Source: Carya illinoinensis (taxonomy: Eukaryota > Streptophyta > Magnoliopsida > Fagales > Juglandaceae). From it: a DNA stretch of 64,000 nt. Shown piece by piece: positions 49,827 to 62,260 of this stretch. The notes under the pieces are model-generated. The model was not told where the DNA came from and made no database searches. It saw nothing but the letters and a program-made list of their open reading frames with translations. The stretch lies in NCBI RefSeq assembly GCF_018687715.1, contig NC_056755.1, positions 24,621,001-24,685,000 on the forward strand, given 5' to 3'. Position 1 is the stretch's first letter. The number at the start of each line of letters is the position of its first letter. Both the position numbers and the translations under genes were made by a program.

Positions 49827-51257
49827 ATTCACTCTTAGATTGATAAAGAACAAGAATAGAAGTCGTAAGGTCCACATATATAAGGTAAGAAAGAATTAAA
49901 AAGGAAATTAACCTGACAACACGGTTTAGAGATGACTATTGACTTGTGAGTTGATTAATGCCCTCAACTCAAGTTAGAAGCTCAACCATGGTGAGATGAG
50001 AACATGTGGGGCGTGTGGCACTTCTTTGGCTTGAGGGAAACCGTTTGTATGCTGAATGGGGGCTACAATTGGAACAGTGATAGAAAAGATAGGTTTATTC
50101 GAGTCAATTCGTTCAGTGCTAGAAATGAGCTGTAAGGCTTTAATCATGGACGCATTTGATGAGATTTCCCTTGAGAAAATGGTGGAAAGGGCGTTGGCTT
50201 TGGGCGGATTAGTTGCAATGCACATGGAGGTGCGCGTAGGTGGCGATTGGCTGTGACTTGTCTGTTCCATTGAAATTCCTTTTGTCAAAATGTGCTGGAT
50301 CAAGTGTATTCTTCAAATCCACTCTATGAAGGATGAACAACAACAATTAAATTTGTAAGGCTCAATTAGAAAAGGTGAGATAGCATTAAAAGGGCAATTA
50401 TGTTCAAAACAAGGTTTTGTGATGACTAATCACTTGTGAGTTGATTAATGCCCTCAACTTTATTCAGAAACCTAACAATAGTGGAATGAGAACTTTAGGG
50501 CCGTGTGGCACATCCTAGGCTCGAGGAAAACCAATGGTTTGGCGTATGTGCGCAAGAATTCATGAAAATACGGTTTTCTTCGAGCCAATTCGTCCAACGC
50601 CTGAAACGAACCAGGAGTGTTAATGAGGGATGGATGTGATGTGAGATTGCCCTTGAGAAAATGGTTTAAGAGGCTTTGGGCTGATTAGTTCCAATGCACA
50701 TGCAGGTGCACGTACGTGGGATTGTATTCCATCTATTGAAATGTGTTGGATCAATTCTAATCCACTAATTCACACTGTGAATGATGAAAAACAACAAAAA
50801 AAGTCATAAGGTCCGTATAAAAAAGGCGAGAATGAATTAATAAGAAAATTAAGCTCAAAACATCGTTTAGAGACGACTAATCACCTGTAAGTTTGTTAAT
50901 GCCGTCCACTTAAGTTAAAACCTTCACAATGGCAGGTTGTGGTCATGAAGGACGTGTGACACTTCTTGGGCTCGATGGAAACCGATGGTGGGGCTTATGT
51001 GGGCTGCGATTGGAAGAACGAAAGAAAAGGCGGGTTTGTTCGGGGCCAATTCGTCCATTTATAGAAATGAGCTGGAAGGGTTAAGCTGGGAGGCATTTCA
51101 TGAGATTTCACTTGAGAAAATAATATAAAAGGCATGGGTTAGGGGCTGATTAGTTGCAATGCACATGGATGTGCACCAAGGTGGCGATTGGCGGGGACTT
51201 GGGCGTTGGAATGACATTCCTTCAACGGAAATGTCGTGGATCAATTCCAATCCACTA
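49827..51257. repeat. HOR unit U34 (1431 bp)
   Basis: A 49827-50316, B 50317-50767, C 50768-51257. A has GGGCGGATTAG, as in U27. C is fully of the U25/U29 class (GTCCACTT, GTGTGACAC, TTTATAGAAATG), with AAGCTGGG. Confidence 0.95.
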
Positions 51258-52688
51258 ATTCACTCTTAGATTGATAAAGAACAAGAATAGAAGTCGTACG
51301 GTCCACATTTATAAGCTAAGAAAGAATTAAAAAGGAAATTAACCTGAAAACGCGGTTTAGAGATGACTATTGACTTGTGAGTTGATTAATGCCCTCAACT
51401 CAAGTTAGAAGCTCAACCATGGTGAGATGGGAACATGTGGGGCGTGTGGCACTTCTTTGGCTTGAGGTAAACCGTTTGTATGCTGAATGGGGGCTACAAT
51501 TGGAACAGTGATAGAAAAGATAGGTTTATTCGAGTCAATTCGTTCAGTGCTAGAAATGAGCTTTAAGGCTTTAATCATGGACGCATTTGATGAGATTTCC
51601 CTTGAGAAAATGGTGGAAAGGGCGTTGGCTTTGGGCCGATTAGTTGCAATGCACATGGAGGTGCGCGTAGGTGGCGATTGGCTGTGACTTGTCTGTTCCA
51701 TTGACATTGCTTTTGTCGAAATGTGTTGGATCAAGTGTATTCTTCAAATTCACTCTATGAAGGATAAACAACAACAATTAAATTTGTAAGGCTCATCTAG
51801 AAAAGGTCAGATCGAATTAAAAGGGCAATTATGTTCAAAACAAGGTTTTGTGATGACTAATCACTTGTGAGTTGATTAATGCCCTCAACTTTATTCAGAA
51901 ACCTAACAATGGTGGAATGAGAACTTTAGGGCCGTGTGGCACATCCTAGGCTCGAGGAAAACCAATGGTTTGGCGTATGTGTGCAAGAATTCATGAAAAG
52001 ACGGTTTTCTTCGAGCCAATTCGTCCAACGCCTGAAACGAACCAGGAGTGTTAATTAGGGATGGATGTGATGTGAGATTGCCCTTGAGAAAATGGTTTAA
52101 GAGGCTTTGGGCAGATTAGTTCCAATGCACTTGCAGGTGCACGTACGTGGGATTGTATTCCATCTATTGAAATGTGTTGGATCAATTCTAATCCACTAAT
52201 TCACTCTGCGAAAGATGAAAAACAACGATAAAAGTCATAAGGTCTGTATAAAACAGGCGAGAATGAATTAATAAGAAAATTAAGCTCCAAACATCGTTTA
52301 GAGACGACTAATCACCTGTAAGTTTGTTAATGCCGTCAACTTAAGTTAAAACCTTCACAATGGCAGGTTGTGGTCATGAAGGACATGTGGCACTTCTTGG
52401 GCTCGATGGAAACCGATGGTAGGGCTTATGTGGGCTGCGATTGGAAGAACGAAAGAAAAGGCGGGTTTGTTCGGGGCCAATTCGTCCATTTCTAGTAATG
52501 AGCTGGAAGGGTTAAGGTGGGAGGCATTTCATGAGATTTCACATGAGAGAATAATGTAAAAGGCATGGGTTAGGGGCTGATTAGTTGCAATGCACATGGA
52601 TGTGCACCAAGGTGGCGATTGGCGGGGACTTGGGCGTTGGAATGATATTCCTTCAACGGAAATGTCGTGGATCAATTCCAATCCACTA
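51258..52688. repeat. HOR unit U35 (1431 bp)
   Basis: A 51258-51747, B 51748-52198, C 52199-52688. It is the most diverged unit of its surroundings: GAGGTAAACC, GAGCTTTAAGG and CATTGCTTTTG in A; GGATAAACAAC, GGTCAGATCG, GTTAATTAGGG and GCACTTGCAGG in B; CTCTGCGAAAG and AACAACGATAAAAG in C. Confidence 0.95.
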
Positions 52689-54125
52689 ATTCACTCTTAG
52701 ATTGATAAAGAACAAGAATAGAAGTCGTAAGGTCCACATATATAAGCTAAGAAAGAATTAAAAAGGAAATTAACCTGAAAACACGGTTTAGAGATGACTA
52801 TTGACTTGTGAGTTGATTAATGCCCTCAACTCAAGTTAGAAGCTCAACCATGGAGAGATGAGAACATGTGGGGCGTGTGGCACTTCTTTGGCTTGAGGGA
52901 AACCGTTTGTATGCTGAATGGGGGCTACACTTGGAAGAGTGATAGAAAAGATAGGTTTATTCGAGTCAATTCGTTCAGTGCAAGAAATGAGCTGTAAGGC
53001 TTTAATCATGGACGCAATTGATGAGATTTCCCTTGAGAAAATGGTGTAAAGGGCGTTGGCTTTGGGCCGATTAGTTGCAATGCACATGGAGGTGCGCGTA
53101 GGTGGCGATTGGCTGTGACTTGTCTGTTCCATTGACATTCCTTTTGTCGAAATGTGCTGGATCAAGTGTATTCTTCAAATTCACTCTATGAAGGATGAAC
53201 AACAACAATTAAATTTGTAAGGCTCATTTAGAAAAGGTGAGATAGCATTAAAATGGCAATTATGTTCAGAACAAGGTTTTGTGATGACTAATCACTTGTG
53301 AGTTGATTAATGCCCTCAACTTTATTCAGAAACGTAACAATGGTGGAATGAGAACTTTAGGGCCGTGTGGCACATCCTAGGCTCGAGGAAAACCAATGGT
53401 TTGGCGTATGTGCGCAAGAATTCATGAAAAGACGGGTTTCTTCGAGCCAATTCGTCCAATGCCTGAAACGAACCAGGAGTGTTAATGAGGGATGGATATG
53501 TTGTGAGATTGCCCTTGAGAAAATGGTTTAACAGGCTCGGGCTTTGGGCAGATTAGTTCCAATGCACATGCAGGTGCACGTACGTGGGATTGTATTCCAT
53601 CTATTGAAATGTGTTGGATAAATTCTAATCCACTAATTCACTCTGTGAAAGATGAAAAACAACAATAAAAGTCATAAGGTCCGTATAAAAAAGGCGAGAA
53701 TGAATTAATAAGAAACTTAAGCTCAAAACATCGTTTAGAGACGACTAATCACCTGTCAGTTTGTTAATGCCGTCAACTTAAGTTAAAACCTTCACAATGG
53801 CAGGTTGTGGTCATGAAGGACATGTGGCACTTCTTGGGCTCGATGGAAACCGATGGTAGGGCTTATGTGGGCTGCGATTGGAAGAACGAAAGAAAAGGCG
53901 GGTTTGTTCGGGGCCAATTCATCCATTTCTAGTAATGAGCTGGAAGGGTTAAGCTGGGAGGCATTTCATGAGATTTCACATGAGAAAATAATGTAAAAGG
54001 CATGGGTTAGGGGCTGATTAGTTGCAATGCACATGGATGTGCACCAAGGTGGCGATTGGCAGGGACTTGGGCGTTGGAATGATATTCCTTCAACGGAAAT
54101 GTCGTGGATCAATTCCAATCCACTA
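52689..54125. repeat. HOR unit U36 (1437 bp), near copy of U28
   Basis: A 52689-53178, B 53179-53635 (457), C 53636-54125. It shares the whole U28 variant set. Private changes are CCATGGAGAGATG in A and AAAATGGCAATTATGTTCAG in B. Confidence 0.95.
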
Positions 54126-55556
54126 ATTCACTCTTAGATTGATAAAGAACAAGAATAGAAGTCATAAGGTCCACATATATAAGCTAAGAAAGAATAAAAA
54201 AGGAAATTAACCTGAAAACACGATTTAGACATGACTATTGACTTGTGAGTTGATTAATGCCCTCAACTCAAGTTAGAAGCTCAACCATGGTGAGATGAGA
54301 ACATGTGGGGCGTGTGGCACTTCTTTGGCTTGAGGGAAACCGTTTGTATGCTGAATGGGGGCTACAATTGGAACAGTGATAGAAAAGATTGGTTTATTCG
54401 AGTCAATTCGTTCAGTGCTAGAAATGAGCAGTAAGGCTTTAATCATGGACGCATTTGATGAGATTTCCCTTGAGAAAATGGTGTAAAGGGCGATGGCTTT
54501 GGGCCGATTAGTTGCAATGCACATGGAGGTGCGCGTAGGTGGCGATTGGCTGTGACTTGTCTGTTCCATTGACATACCTTTTGTCGAAATGTGCTGGATC
54601 AAGTGTATTCTTCAAATGCACTCTATGAAGGATGAACAACAACAATTAAATTTGTAAGGCTCATTTAGAAAAGGTGAGATAGAATTAAAAGGGCAATTAT
54701 GTTCAAAACAAGGTTTTGTGATGACTAATCACTTGTGAGTTGATTAATGCCCTCAACTTTATTCAGAAACCTAACAATGGTGGAATGAGAACTTTAGGGC
54801 CATGTGGCACATCCTAGGCTCGAGGAAAACCAATGGTTTGGCGTATGTGCGCAAGAATTCATGAAAAGACGGTTTTCTTCGAGCCAATTTGTCCAACGCC
54901 TGAAACGAACCAGGAGTGTTAATGAGGGATGGATGTGCTGTGAGATTGCCCTTGAGAAAATGGTTTAAGAGGCTTTGGGCTGATTAGTTCCAATGCACAT
55001 GCAGGTGCACGTACGTGGGATTGTATTCCATCTATTGAAATGTGTTGGATCAATTCTAATCCACTAATTCACACTGTGAATGATGAAAAACAACAAAAAA
55101 AGTCATAAGGTCCGTATAAAAAAGGCGAGAATGAATTAATAAGAAAATTAAGCTCAAAACATCGTTTAGAGACGACTAATCACCTGTAAGTTTGTTAATG
55201 CCGTCCACTTAAGTTAAAACCTTCACAATGGCAGGTTGTGGTCATGAAGGACGTGTGACACTTCTTGGGCTCGATGGAAACCGATGGTGGGGCTTATGTG
55301 GGCTGCGATTGGAAGAACGAAAGAAAAGGCGGGTTTGTTCGGGGCCAATTCGTCCATTTATAGAAATGAGCTGGAAGGGTTAAGGTGGGAGGCATTTCAT
55401 GAGATTTCACTTGAGAAAATAATATAAAAGGCATGGGTTAGGGGCTGATTAGTTGCAATGCACATGGATGTGCACCAAGGTGGCGATTGGCGGGGACTTG
55501 GGCGTTGGAATGACATTCCTTCAACGGAAATGTCGTGGATCAATTCCAATCCACTA
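54126..55556. repeat. HOR unit U37 (1431 bp), near copy of U29
   Basis: A 54126-54615, B 54616-55066, C 55067-55556. It shares the U29 set. Private changes are TTTAGACATGAC, GGGCGATGG and GACATACC in A, CAAATGCACTC at the B start, and GCCAATTTGTCC and GTGCTGTG in B. Confidence 0.95.
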
Positions 55557-56987
55557 ATTCACTCTTAGATTGATAAAGAACAAGAATAGAAGTCGTACGG
55601 TCCACATTTATAAGCTAAGAAAGAATTAAAAAGGAAATTAACCTGAAAACGCGGTTTAGAGATGACTATTGACTTGTGAGTTGATTAATGACCTCAACTC
55701 AAGTTAGAAGCTCAACCATGGTGAGATGAGAACATGTGGGGCGTGTGGCACTTCTTTGGCTTGAGGGAAACCGTTTGTATGCTGACTGGGGGCTACAATT
55801 GGAACAGTGATAGAAAAGATAGGTTTATTCGAGTCAATTCGTTCAGTGCTAGAAATGAGCTGTAAGGCTTTAATCATGGACGTGTTTGATGAGATTTCCC
55901 TTGAGAAAATGGTGGAAAGGGCGTTGGCTTTGGGCCGATTAGTTGCAATGCACATGGAGGTGCGCGTAGGTGGCGATTGGCTGTGACTTGTCTGTTCCAT
56001 TGACATTCCTTTTGTCGAAATGTGCTGGATCAAGTGTATTCTTCAAATTCACTCTATGAAGGATGAACAACAACAATTAAATTTGTAAGGCTCATTTAGA
56101 AAAGGTGAGATAGCATTAAAAGGGCAATTATGTTCAGAACAAGGTTTTGTGATGACTAATCACTTGTGAGTTGATTAATGCCCTCAACTTTATTCAGAAA
56201 CCTAACAATGGTGGAATGAGAACTTTAGGGCCGTGTGGCACATCCTAGGCTCGAGGAAAACCAATGGTTTCGCGTATGTGCGCAAGAATTCATGGAAAGA
56301 CGGTTTTCTTCGAGCCAATTCGTCCAACGCCTGAAACGAACCAGGAGTGTTAATGGGGGATGGATGTGATGTGAGATTGCCCTTGAGAAAATGGTTTAAG
56401 AGGCTTTGGGCTGATTAGTTCCAATGCACATGCAGGTGCACCTACGTGGGATTGTATTCCATCTATTGAAATGTGTTGGATCAATTCTAATCCACTAATT
56501 CACTCTATGAATGATGAAAAACAACAATAAAAGTCATAGGGCCCGTATAAAAAAGGCGAGAATGAATTAATAAGAAAATTAAGCTCAAAACATCGTTTAG
56601 AGACGACTAATCACCTGTAAGTTTGTTAATGCCGTCAACTTAAGTTAAAACCTTCACAATGGCAGGTTGTGGTCATGAAGGACGTGTGGCACTTCTTGGG
56701 CTCGATGGGAACCGATGGTGGGGCTTATGTGGGCTGCGATTGGAAGAACGAAAGAAAAGGCGGGTTTGTTCGGGGCCATTTCGTCCATTTCTAGTAATGA
56801 GTTGGAAGGGATAAGGTGGGAGGCATTTCATGAGATTTCACTTGAGAAAATAATATAAAAGGCATGGGTTAGGGGCTGATTAGTTGCAATGCACATGGAT
56901 GTGCACCAAGGTGGCGATTGGCGGGGACTTGGGCGTTGGAATGAGATTCCTTCAACGGAAATGTCGTGGATCAATTCCAATACACTA
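55557..56987. repeat. HOR unit U38 (1431 bp), near copy of U26
   Basis: A 55557-56046, B 56047-56497, C 56498-56987. A and B carry the U26 set (GCTGACTGGG, GACGTGTTTG, GTTCAGAAC, AATGGGGGATGG). C instead has GGCCATTTCG and GAGATTCC, like U30-U32. Confidence 0.95.
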
Positions 56988-58418
56988 ATTCACTCTTAGA
57001 TTGATAAAGAACAAGAATAGAAGTCGTAAGGTCCACATATATAAGGTAAGAAAGAATTAAAAAGGAAATTAACCTGACAACACGGTTTAGAGATGACTAT
57101 TGACTTGTGAGTTGATTAATGCCCTCAACTCAAGTTAGAAGCTCAACCATGGTGAGATGAGAACATATGGGGCGTGTGGCACTTCTTTGGCTTGAGGGAA
57201 ACCGTTTGTATGCTGAATGGGGGCTACAATTGGAACAGTGATAGAAAAGATAGGTTTATTCGAGTCAATTCGTTCAGTGCTAGAAATGAGCTGTAAGGCT
57301 TTAATCATGGACGCATTTGATGAGATTTCCCTTGAGAAAATGGTGTAAAGGGCGTTGGCTTTGGGCCGATTAGTTGCAATGCACATGGAGATGCGCGTAG
57401 GTGGCGATTGGCTGTGACTTGTCTGTTCCATTGAAATTCCTTTTGTCAAAATGTGCTGGATCAAGTGTATTCTTCAAATCCACTCTATGAAGGATGAACA
57501 ACAACAATTAAATTTGTAAGGCTCAATTAGAAAAGGTGAGATAGCATTAAAAGGGCAATTATGTTCAAAACAAGGTTTTGTGATGACTAATCACTTGTGA
57601 GTTGATTAATGCCCTCAACTTTATTCAGAAACCTAACAATAGTGGAATGAGAACTTTAGGGCCGTGTGGCACATCCTAGGCTCGAGGAAAACCAATGGTT
57701 TGGCGTATGTGCGCAAGAATTCATGAAAATACGGTTTTCTTCGAGCCAATTCGTCCAACGCCTGAAACGAACCAGGAGTGTTAATGAGGGATGGATGTGA
57801 TGTGAGATTGCCCTTGAGAAAATGGTTTAAGAGGCTTTGGGCTGATTAGTTCCAATGCACATGCAGGTGCACCTACGTGGGATTGTATTCCATCTATTGA
57901 AATGTGTTGGATCAATTCTAATCCACTAATTCACTCTATGAATGATGAAAAACAACAATAAAAGTCATAGGGCCCGTATAAAAAAGGCGAGAATGAATTA
58001 ATAAGAAAATTAAGCTCAAAACATCGTTTAGAGACGACTAATCACCTGTAAGTTTGTTAATGCCGTCAACTTAAGTTAAAACCTTCACAATGGCAGGTTG
58101 TGGTCATGAAGGACGTGTGGCACTTCTTGGGCTCGATGGGAACCGATGGTGGGGCTTATGTGGGCTGCGATTGGAAGAACGAAAGAAAAGGCGGGTTTGT
58201 TCGGGGCCATTTCGTCCATTTCTAGTAATGAGTTGGAAGGGATAAGGTGGGAAGCATTTCATGAGATTTCACTTGAGAAAATAATATAAAAGGCATGGGT
58301 TAGGGGCTGATTAGTTGCAATGCACATGGATGTGCACCAAGGTGGCGATTGGCGGGGACTTGGGCGTTGGAATGAGATTCCTTCAACGGAAATGTCGTGG
58401 ATCAATTCCAATACACTA
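56988..58418. repeat. HOR unit U39 (1431 bp)
   Basis: A 56988-57477, B 57478-57928, C 57929-58418. A has AACATATGGGG and GGAGATGCGCG and keeps GTGTAAAGG, where most neighbours have GTGGAAAGG. C has GGGAAGCATTTC. Confidence 0.95.
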
Positions 58419-59849
58419 ATTCACTCTTAGATTGATAAAGAACAAGAATAGAAGTCGTAAGGTCCACATATATAAGGTAAGAAAGAATTAAAAAGGAAAT
58501 TAACCTGACAACACGGTTTAGAGATGACTATTGACTTGTGAGTTGATTAATGCCCTCAACTCAAGTTAGAAGCTCAACCATGGTGAGATGAGAACATGTG
58601 GGGCGTGTGGCACTTCTTTGGCTTGAGGGAAACCGTTTGTATGCTGAATGGGGGCTACAATTGGAACAGTGATAGAAAAGATAGGTTTATTCGAGTCAAT
58701 TCGTTCAGTGCTAGAAATGAGCTGTAAGGCTTTAATCATGGACGTGTTTGATGAGATTTCCCTTGAGAAAATGGTGGAAAGGGCGTTGGCTTTGGGCCGA
58801 TTAGTTGCAATGCACATGGAGGTGCGCGTAGGTGGCGATTGGCTGTGACTTGTCTGTTCCATTGACATTCCTTTTGTCGAAATGTGCTGGATCAAGTGTA
58901 TTCCTCAAATTCACTCTATGAAGGATGAACAACAACAATTAAATTTGTAAGGCTCATTTAGAAAAGGTGAGATAGCATTAAAAGGGCAATTATGTTCAGA
59001 ACAAGGTTTTGTGATGACTAATCACTTGTGAGTTGATTAATGCCCTCAACTTTATTCAGAAACCTAACAATGGTGGAATGAGAACTTTAGGGCCGTGTGG
59101 CACATCCTAGGCTCGAGGAAAACCAATGGTTTCGCGTATGTGCGCAAGAATTCATGGAAAGACGGTTTTCTTCGAGCCAATTCGTCCAACGCCTGAAACG
59201 AACCAGGAGTGTTAATGGGGGATGGATGTGATGTGAGATTGCCCTTGAGAAAATGGTTTAAGAGGCTTTGGGCTGATTAGTTCCAATGCACATGCAGGTG
59301 CACCTACGTGGGATTGTATTCCATCTATTGAAATGTGTTGGATCAATTCTAATCCACTAATTCACTCTATGAATGATGAAAAACAACAATAAAAGTCATA
59401 GGGCCCGTATAAAAAAGGCGAGAATGAATTAATAAGAAAATTAAGCTCAAAACATCGTTTAGAGACGACTAATCACCTGTAAGTTTCTTAATGCCGTCAA
59501 CTTAAGTTAAAACCTTCACAATGGCAGGTTGTGGTCATGAAGGACGTGTGGCACTTCTTGGGCTCGATGGGAACCGATGGTGGGGCTTATGTGGGCTGCG
59601 ATTGGAAGAACGAAAGAAAAGGCGGGTTTGTTCGGGGCCATTTCGTCCATTTCTAGTAATGAGTTGGAAGGGATAAGGTGGGAGGCATTTCATGAGATTT
59701 CACTTGAGAAAATAATATAAAAGGCATGGGTTAGGGGCTGATTAGTTGCAATGCACATGGATGTGCACCAAGGTGGCGATTGGCGGGGACTTGGGCGTTG
59801 GAATGAGATTCCTTCAACGGAAATGTCGTGGATCAATTCCAATACACTA
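58419..59849. repeat. HOR unit U40 (1431 bp)
   Basis: A 58419-58908, B 58909-59359, C 59360-59849. From GACGTGTTTG (A) through AATGGGGGATGG (B) it follows U26/U38, without GCTGACTGGG. Private changes are ATTCCTCAAATTC and AGTTTCTTAATGCC. Confidence 0.95.
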
Positions 59850-61280
59850 ATTCACTCTTAGATTGATAAAGAACAAGAATAGAAGTCGTAAGGTCCACAT
59901 ATATAAGGTAAGAAAGAATTAAAAAGGAAATTAACCTGACAACACGGTTTAGAGATGACTATTGACTTGTGAGTTGATTAATGCCCTCAACTCAAGTTAG
60001 AAGCTCAACCATGGTGAGATGAGAACATGTGGGGCGTGTGGCACTTCTTTGGCTTGAGGGAAACCGTTTGTATGCTGAATGGGGGCTACAATTGGAACAG
60101 TGATAGAAAAGATAGGTTTATTCGAGTCAATTCGTTCAGTGCTAGAAATGAGCTGTAAGGCTTTAATCATGGACGCATTTGATGAGATTTCCCTTGAGAA
60201 AATGGTGGAAAGGGCGTTGGCTTTGGGCCGATTAGTTGCAATGCACATGGAGGTGCGCGTAGGTGGCGATTGGCTGTGACTTGTCTGTTCCATTGAAATT
60301 CCTTTTGTCAAAATGTGCTGGATCAAGTGTATTCTTCAAATCCACTCTATGAAGGATGAACAACAACAATTAAATTTGTAAGGCTCAATTAGAAAAGGTG
60401 AGATAGCGTTAAAAGGGCAATTATGTTCAAAACAAGGTTTTGTGATGACTAATCACTTGTGAGTTGATTAATGCCCTCAACTTTATTCAGAAACCTAACA
60501 ATAGTGGAATGAGAACTTTAGGGCCGTGTGGCACATCCTAGGCTCGAGGAAAACCAATGGTTTGGCGTATGTGCGCAAGAATTCATGAAAATACGGTTTT
60601 CTTCGAGCCAATTCGTCCAACGCTTGAAACGAACCAGGAGGGTTAATGAGGGATGGATGTGATGTGAGATTGCCCTTGAGAAAATGGTTTAAGAGGCTTT
60701 GGGCTGATTAGTTCCAATGCACATGCAGGTGCACCTACGTGGGATTGTATTCCATCTATTGAAATGTGTTAGATCAATTCTAATCCACTAATTCACTCTA
60801 TGAATGATGAAAAACAACAATAAAAGTCATAGGGTCCGTATAAAAAAGGCGAGAATGAATTAATAAGAAAATTAAGCTCAAAACATCGTTTAGAGACGAC
60901 TAATCACCTGTAAGTTTGTTAATGCCGTCAACTTAAGTTAAAAGCTTCACAATGGCAGGTTGTGGTCATGAAGGACGTGTGACACTTCTTGGGCTCGATG
61001 GAAACCGATGGTGGGGCTTATGTGGGCTGCGATTGGAAGAACGAAAGAAAAGGCGGGTTTGTTCGGGGCCAATTCGTCCATTTATAGAAATGAGCTGGAA
61101 GGGTTAAGGTGGGAGGCATTTCATGAGATTTCACTTGAGAAAATAATATAAAAGGCATGGGTTAGGGGCTGATTAGTTGCAATGCACATGGATGTGCACC
61201 AAGGTGGCGATTGGCGGGGACTTGGGCGTTGGAATGACATTCCTTCAACGGAAATGTCGTGGATCAATTCCAATCCACTA
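59850..61280. repeat. HOR unit U41 (1431 bp)
   Basis: A 59850-60339, B 60340-60790, C 60791-61280. A is like U31/U34. B has ATAGCGTTAAAAGG, CGCTTGAAACG, GAGGGTTAATG and TGTTAGATC. C has AAAAGCTTCAC and the TTTATAGAAATG class. Confidence 0.95.
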
Positions 61281-62260
61281 ATTCACTCTTAGATTGATAA
61301 AGAACAAGAATAGAAGTCGTACGGTCCACATTTATAAGCTAAGAAAGAATTAAAAAGGAAATTAACCTGAAAACGCGGTTTAGAGATGACTATTGACTTG
61401 TGAGTTGATTAATGACCTCAACTCAAGTTAGAAGCTCAACCATGGTGAGATGAGAACATGTGGGGCGTGTGGCACTTCTTTGGCTTGAGGGAAACCGTTT
61501 GTATGCTGAATGGGGGCTACAATTGGAACAGTGATAGAAAAGATAGGTTTATTCGAGTCAATTCGTTCAGTGCTAGAAATGAGCTGTAAGGCTTTAATCA
61601 TGGACGTGTTTGATGAGATTTCCCTTGAGAAAATGGTGGAAAGGGCGTTGGCTTTGGGCTGATTAGTTGCAATGCACATGGAGGTGCGCGTAGGTGGCGA
61701 TTGGCTGTGACTTGTCTGTTCCATTGACATTCCTTTTGTCAAAATGTGTTGGATCAATTCTAATCCACTAATTCACTCTATGAATGATGAAAAACAACAA
61801 TAAAAGTCATAGGGTCCGTATAAAAAAGGCGAGAATGAATTAATAAGATAATTAAGCTCAAAACATCGTTTAGAGACGACTAATCACCTATAAGTTTGTT
61901 AATGCCGTCAACTTAAGTTAAAACCTTCACAATGGCAGGTTGTGGTCCTGAAGGACGTGTGGCACTTCTTGGGCTCGATGGGAACCGATGGTGGGGCTTA
62001 TGTGGGCAGCGATTGGAAGAACGAAAGAAAAGGCGGGTTTGTTCGGGGCCATTTCGTCCATTTCTAGTAATGAGTTGGAAGGGATAAGGTGGGAGGCATT
62101 TCATGAGATTTCACTTGAGAAAATAATATAAAAGGCATGGGTTAGGGGCTGATTAGTTGCAATGCACATGGATGTGCACCAAGGTGGCGATTGGCGGGGA
62201 CTTGGGCGTTGGAATGAGATTCCTTCATCGGAAATGTCGTGGATCAATTCCAATACACTA
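61281..62260. repeat. HOR unit U42 (980 bp), B monomer missing
   Basis: A 61281-61770 is followed directly by C 61771-62260. The A monomer changes to B-type sequence within AAATGTGTTGGATCAA (61742-61757), a block almost identical at the ends of A and B, and then reads TTCTAATCCACTA as B does. Exactly one 451-bp B length is gone, as expected from an in-register A x B exchange. Confidence 0.95.
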
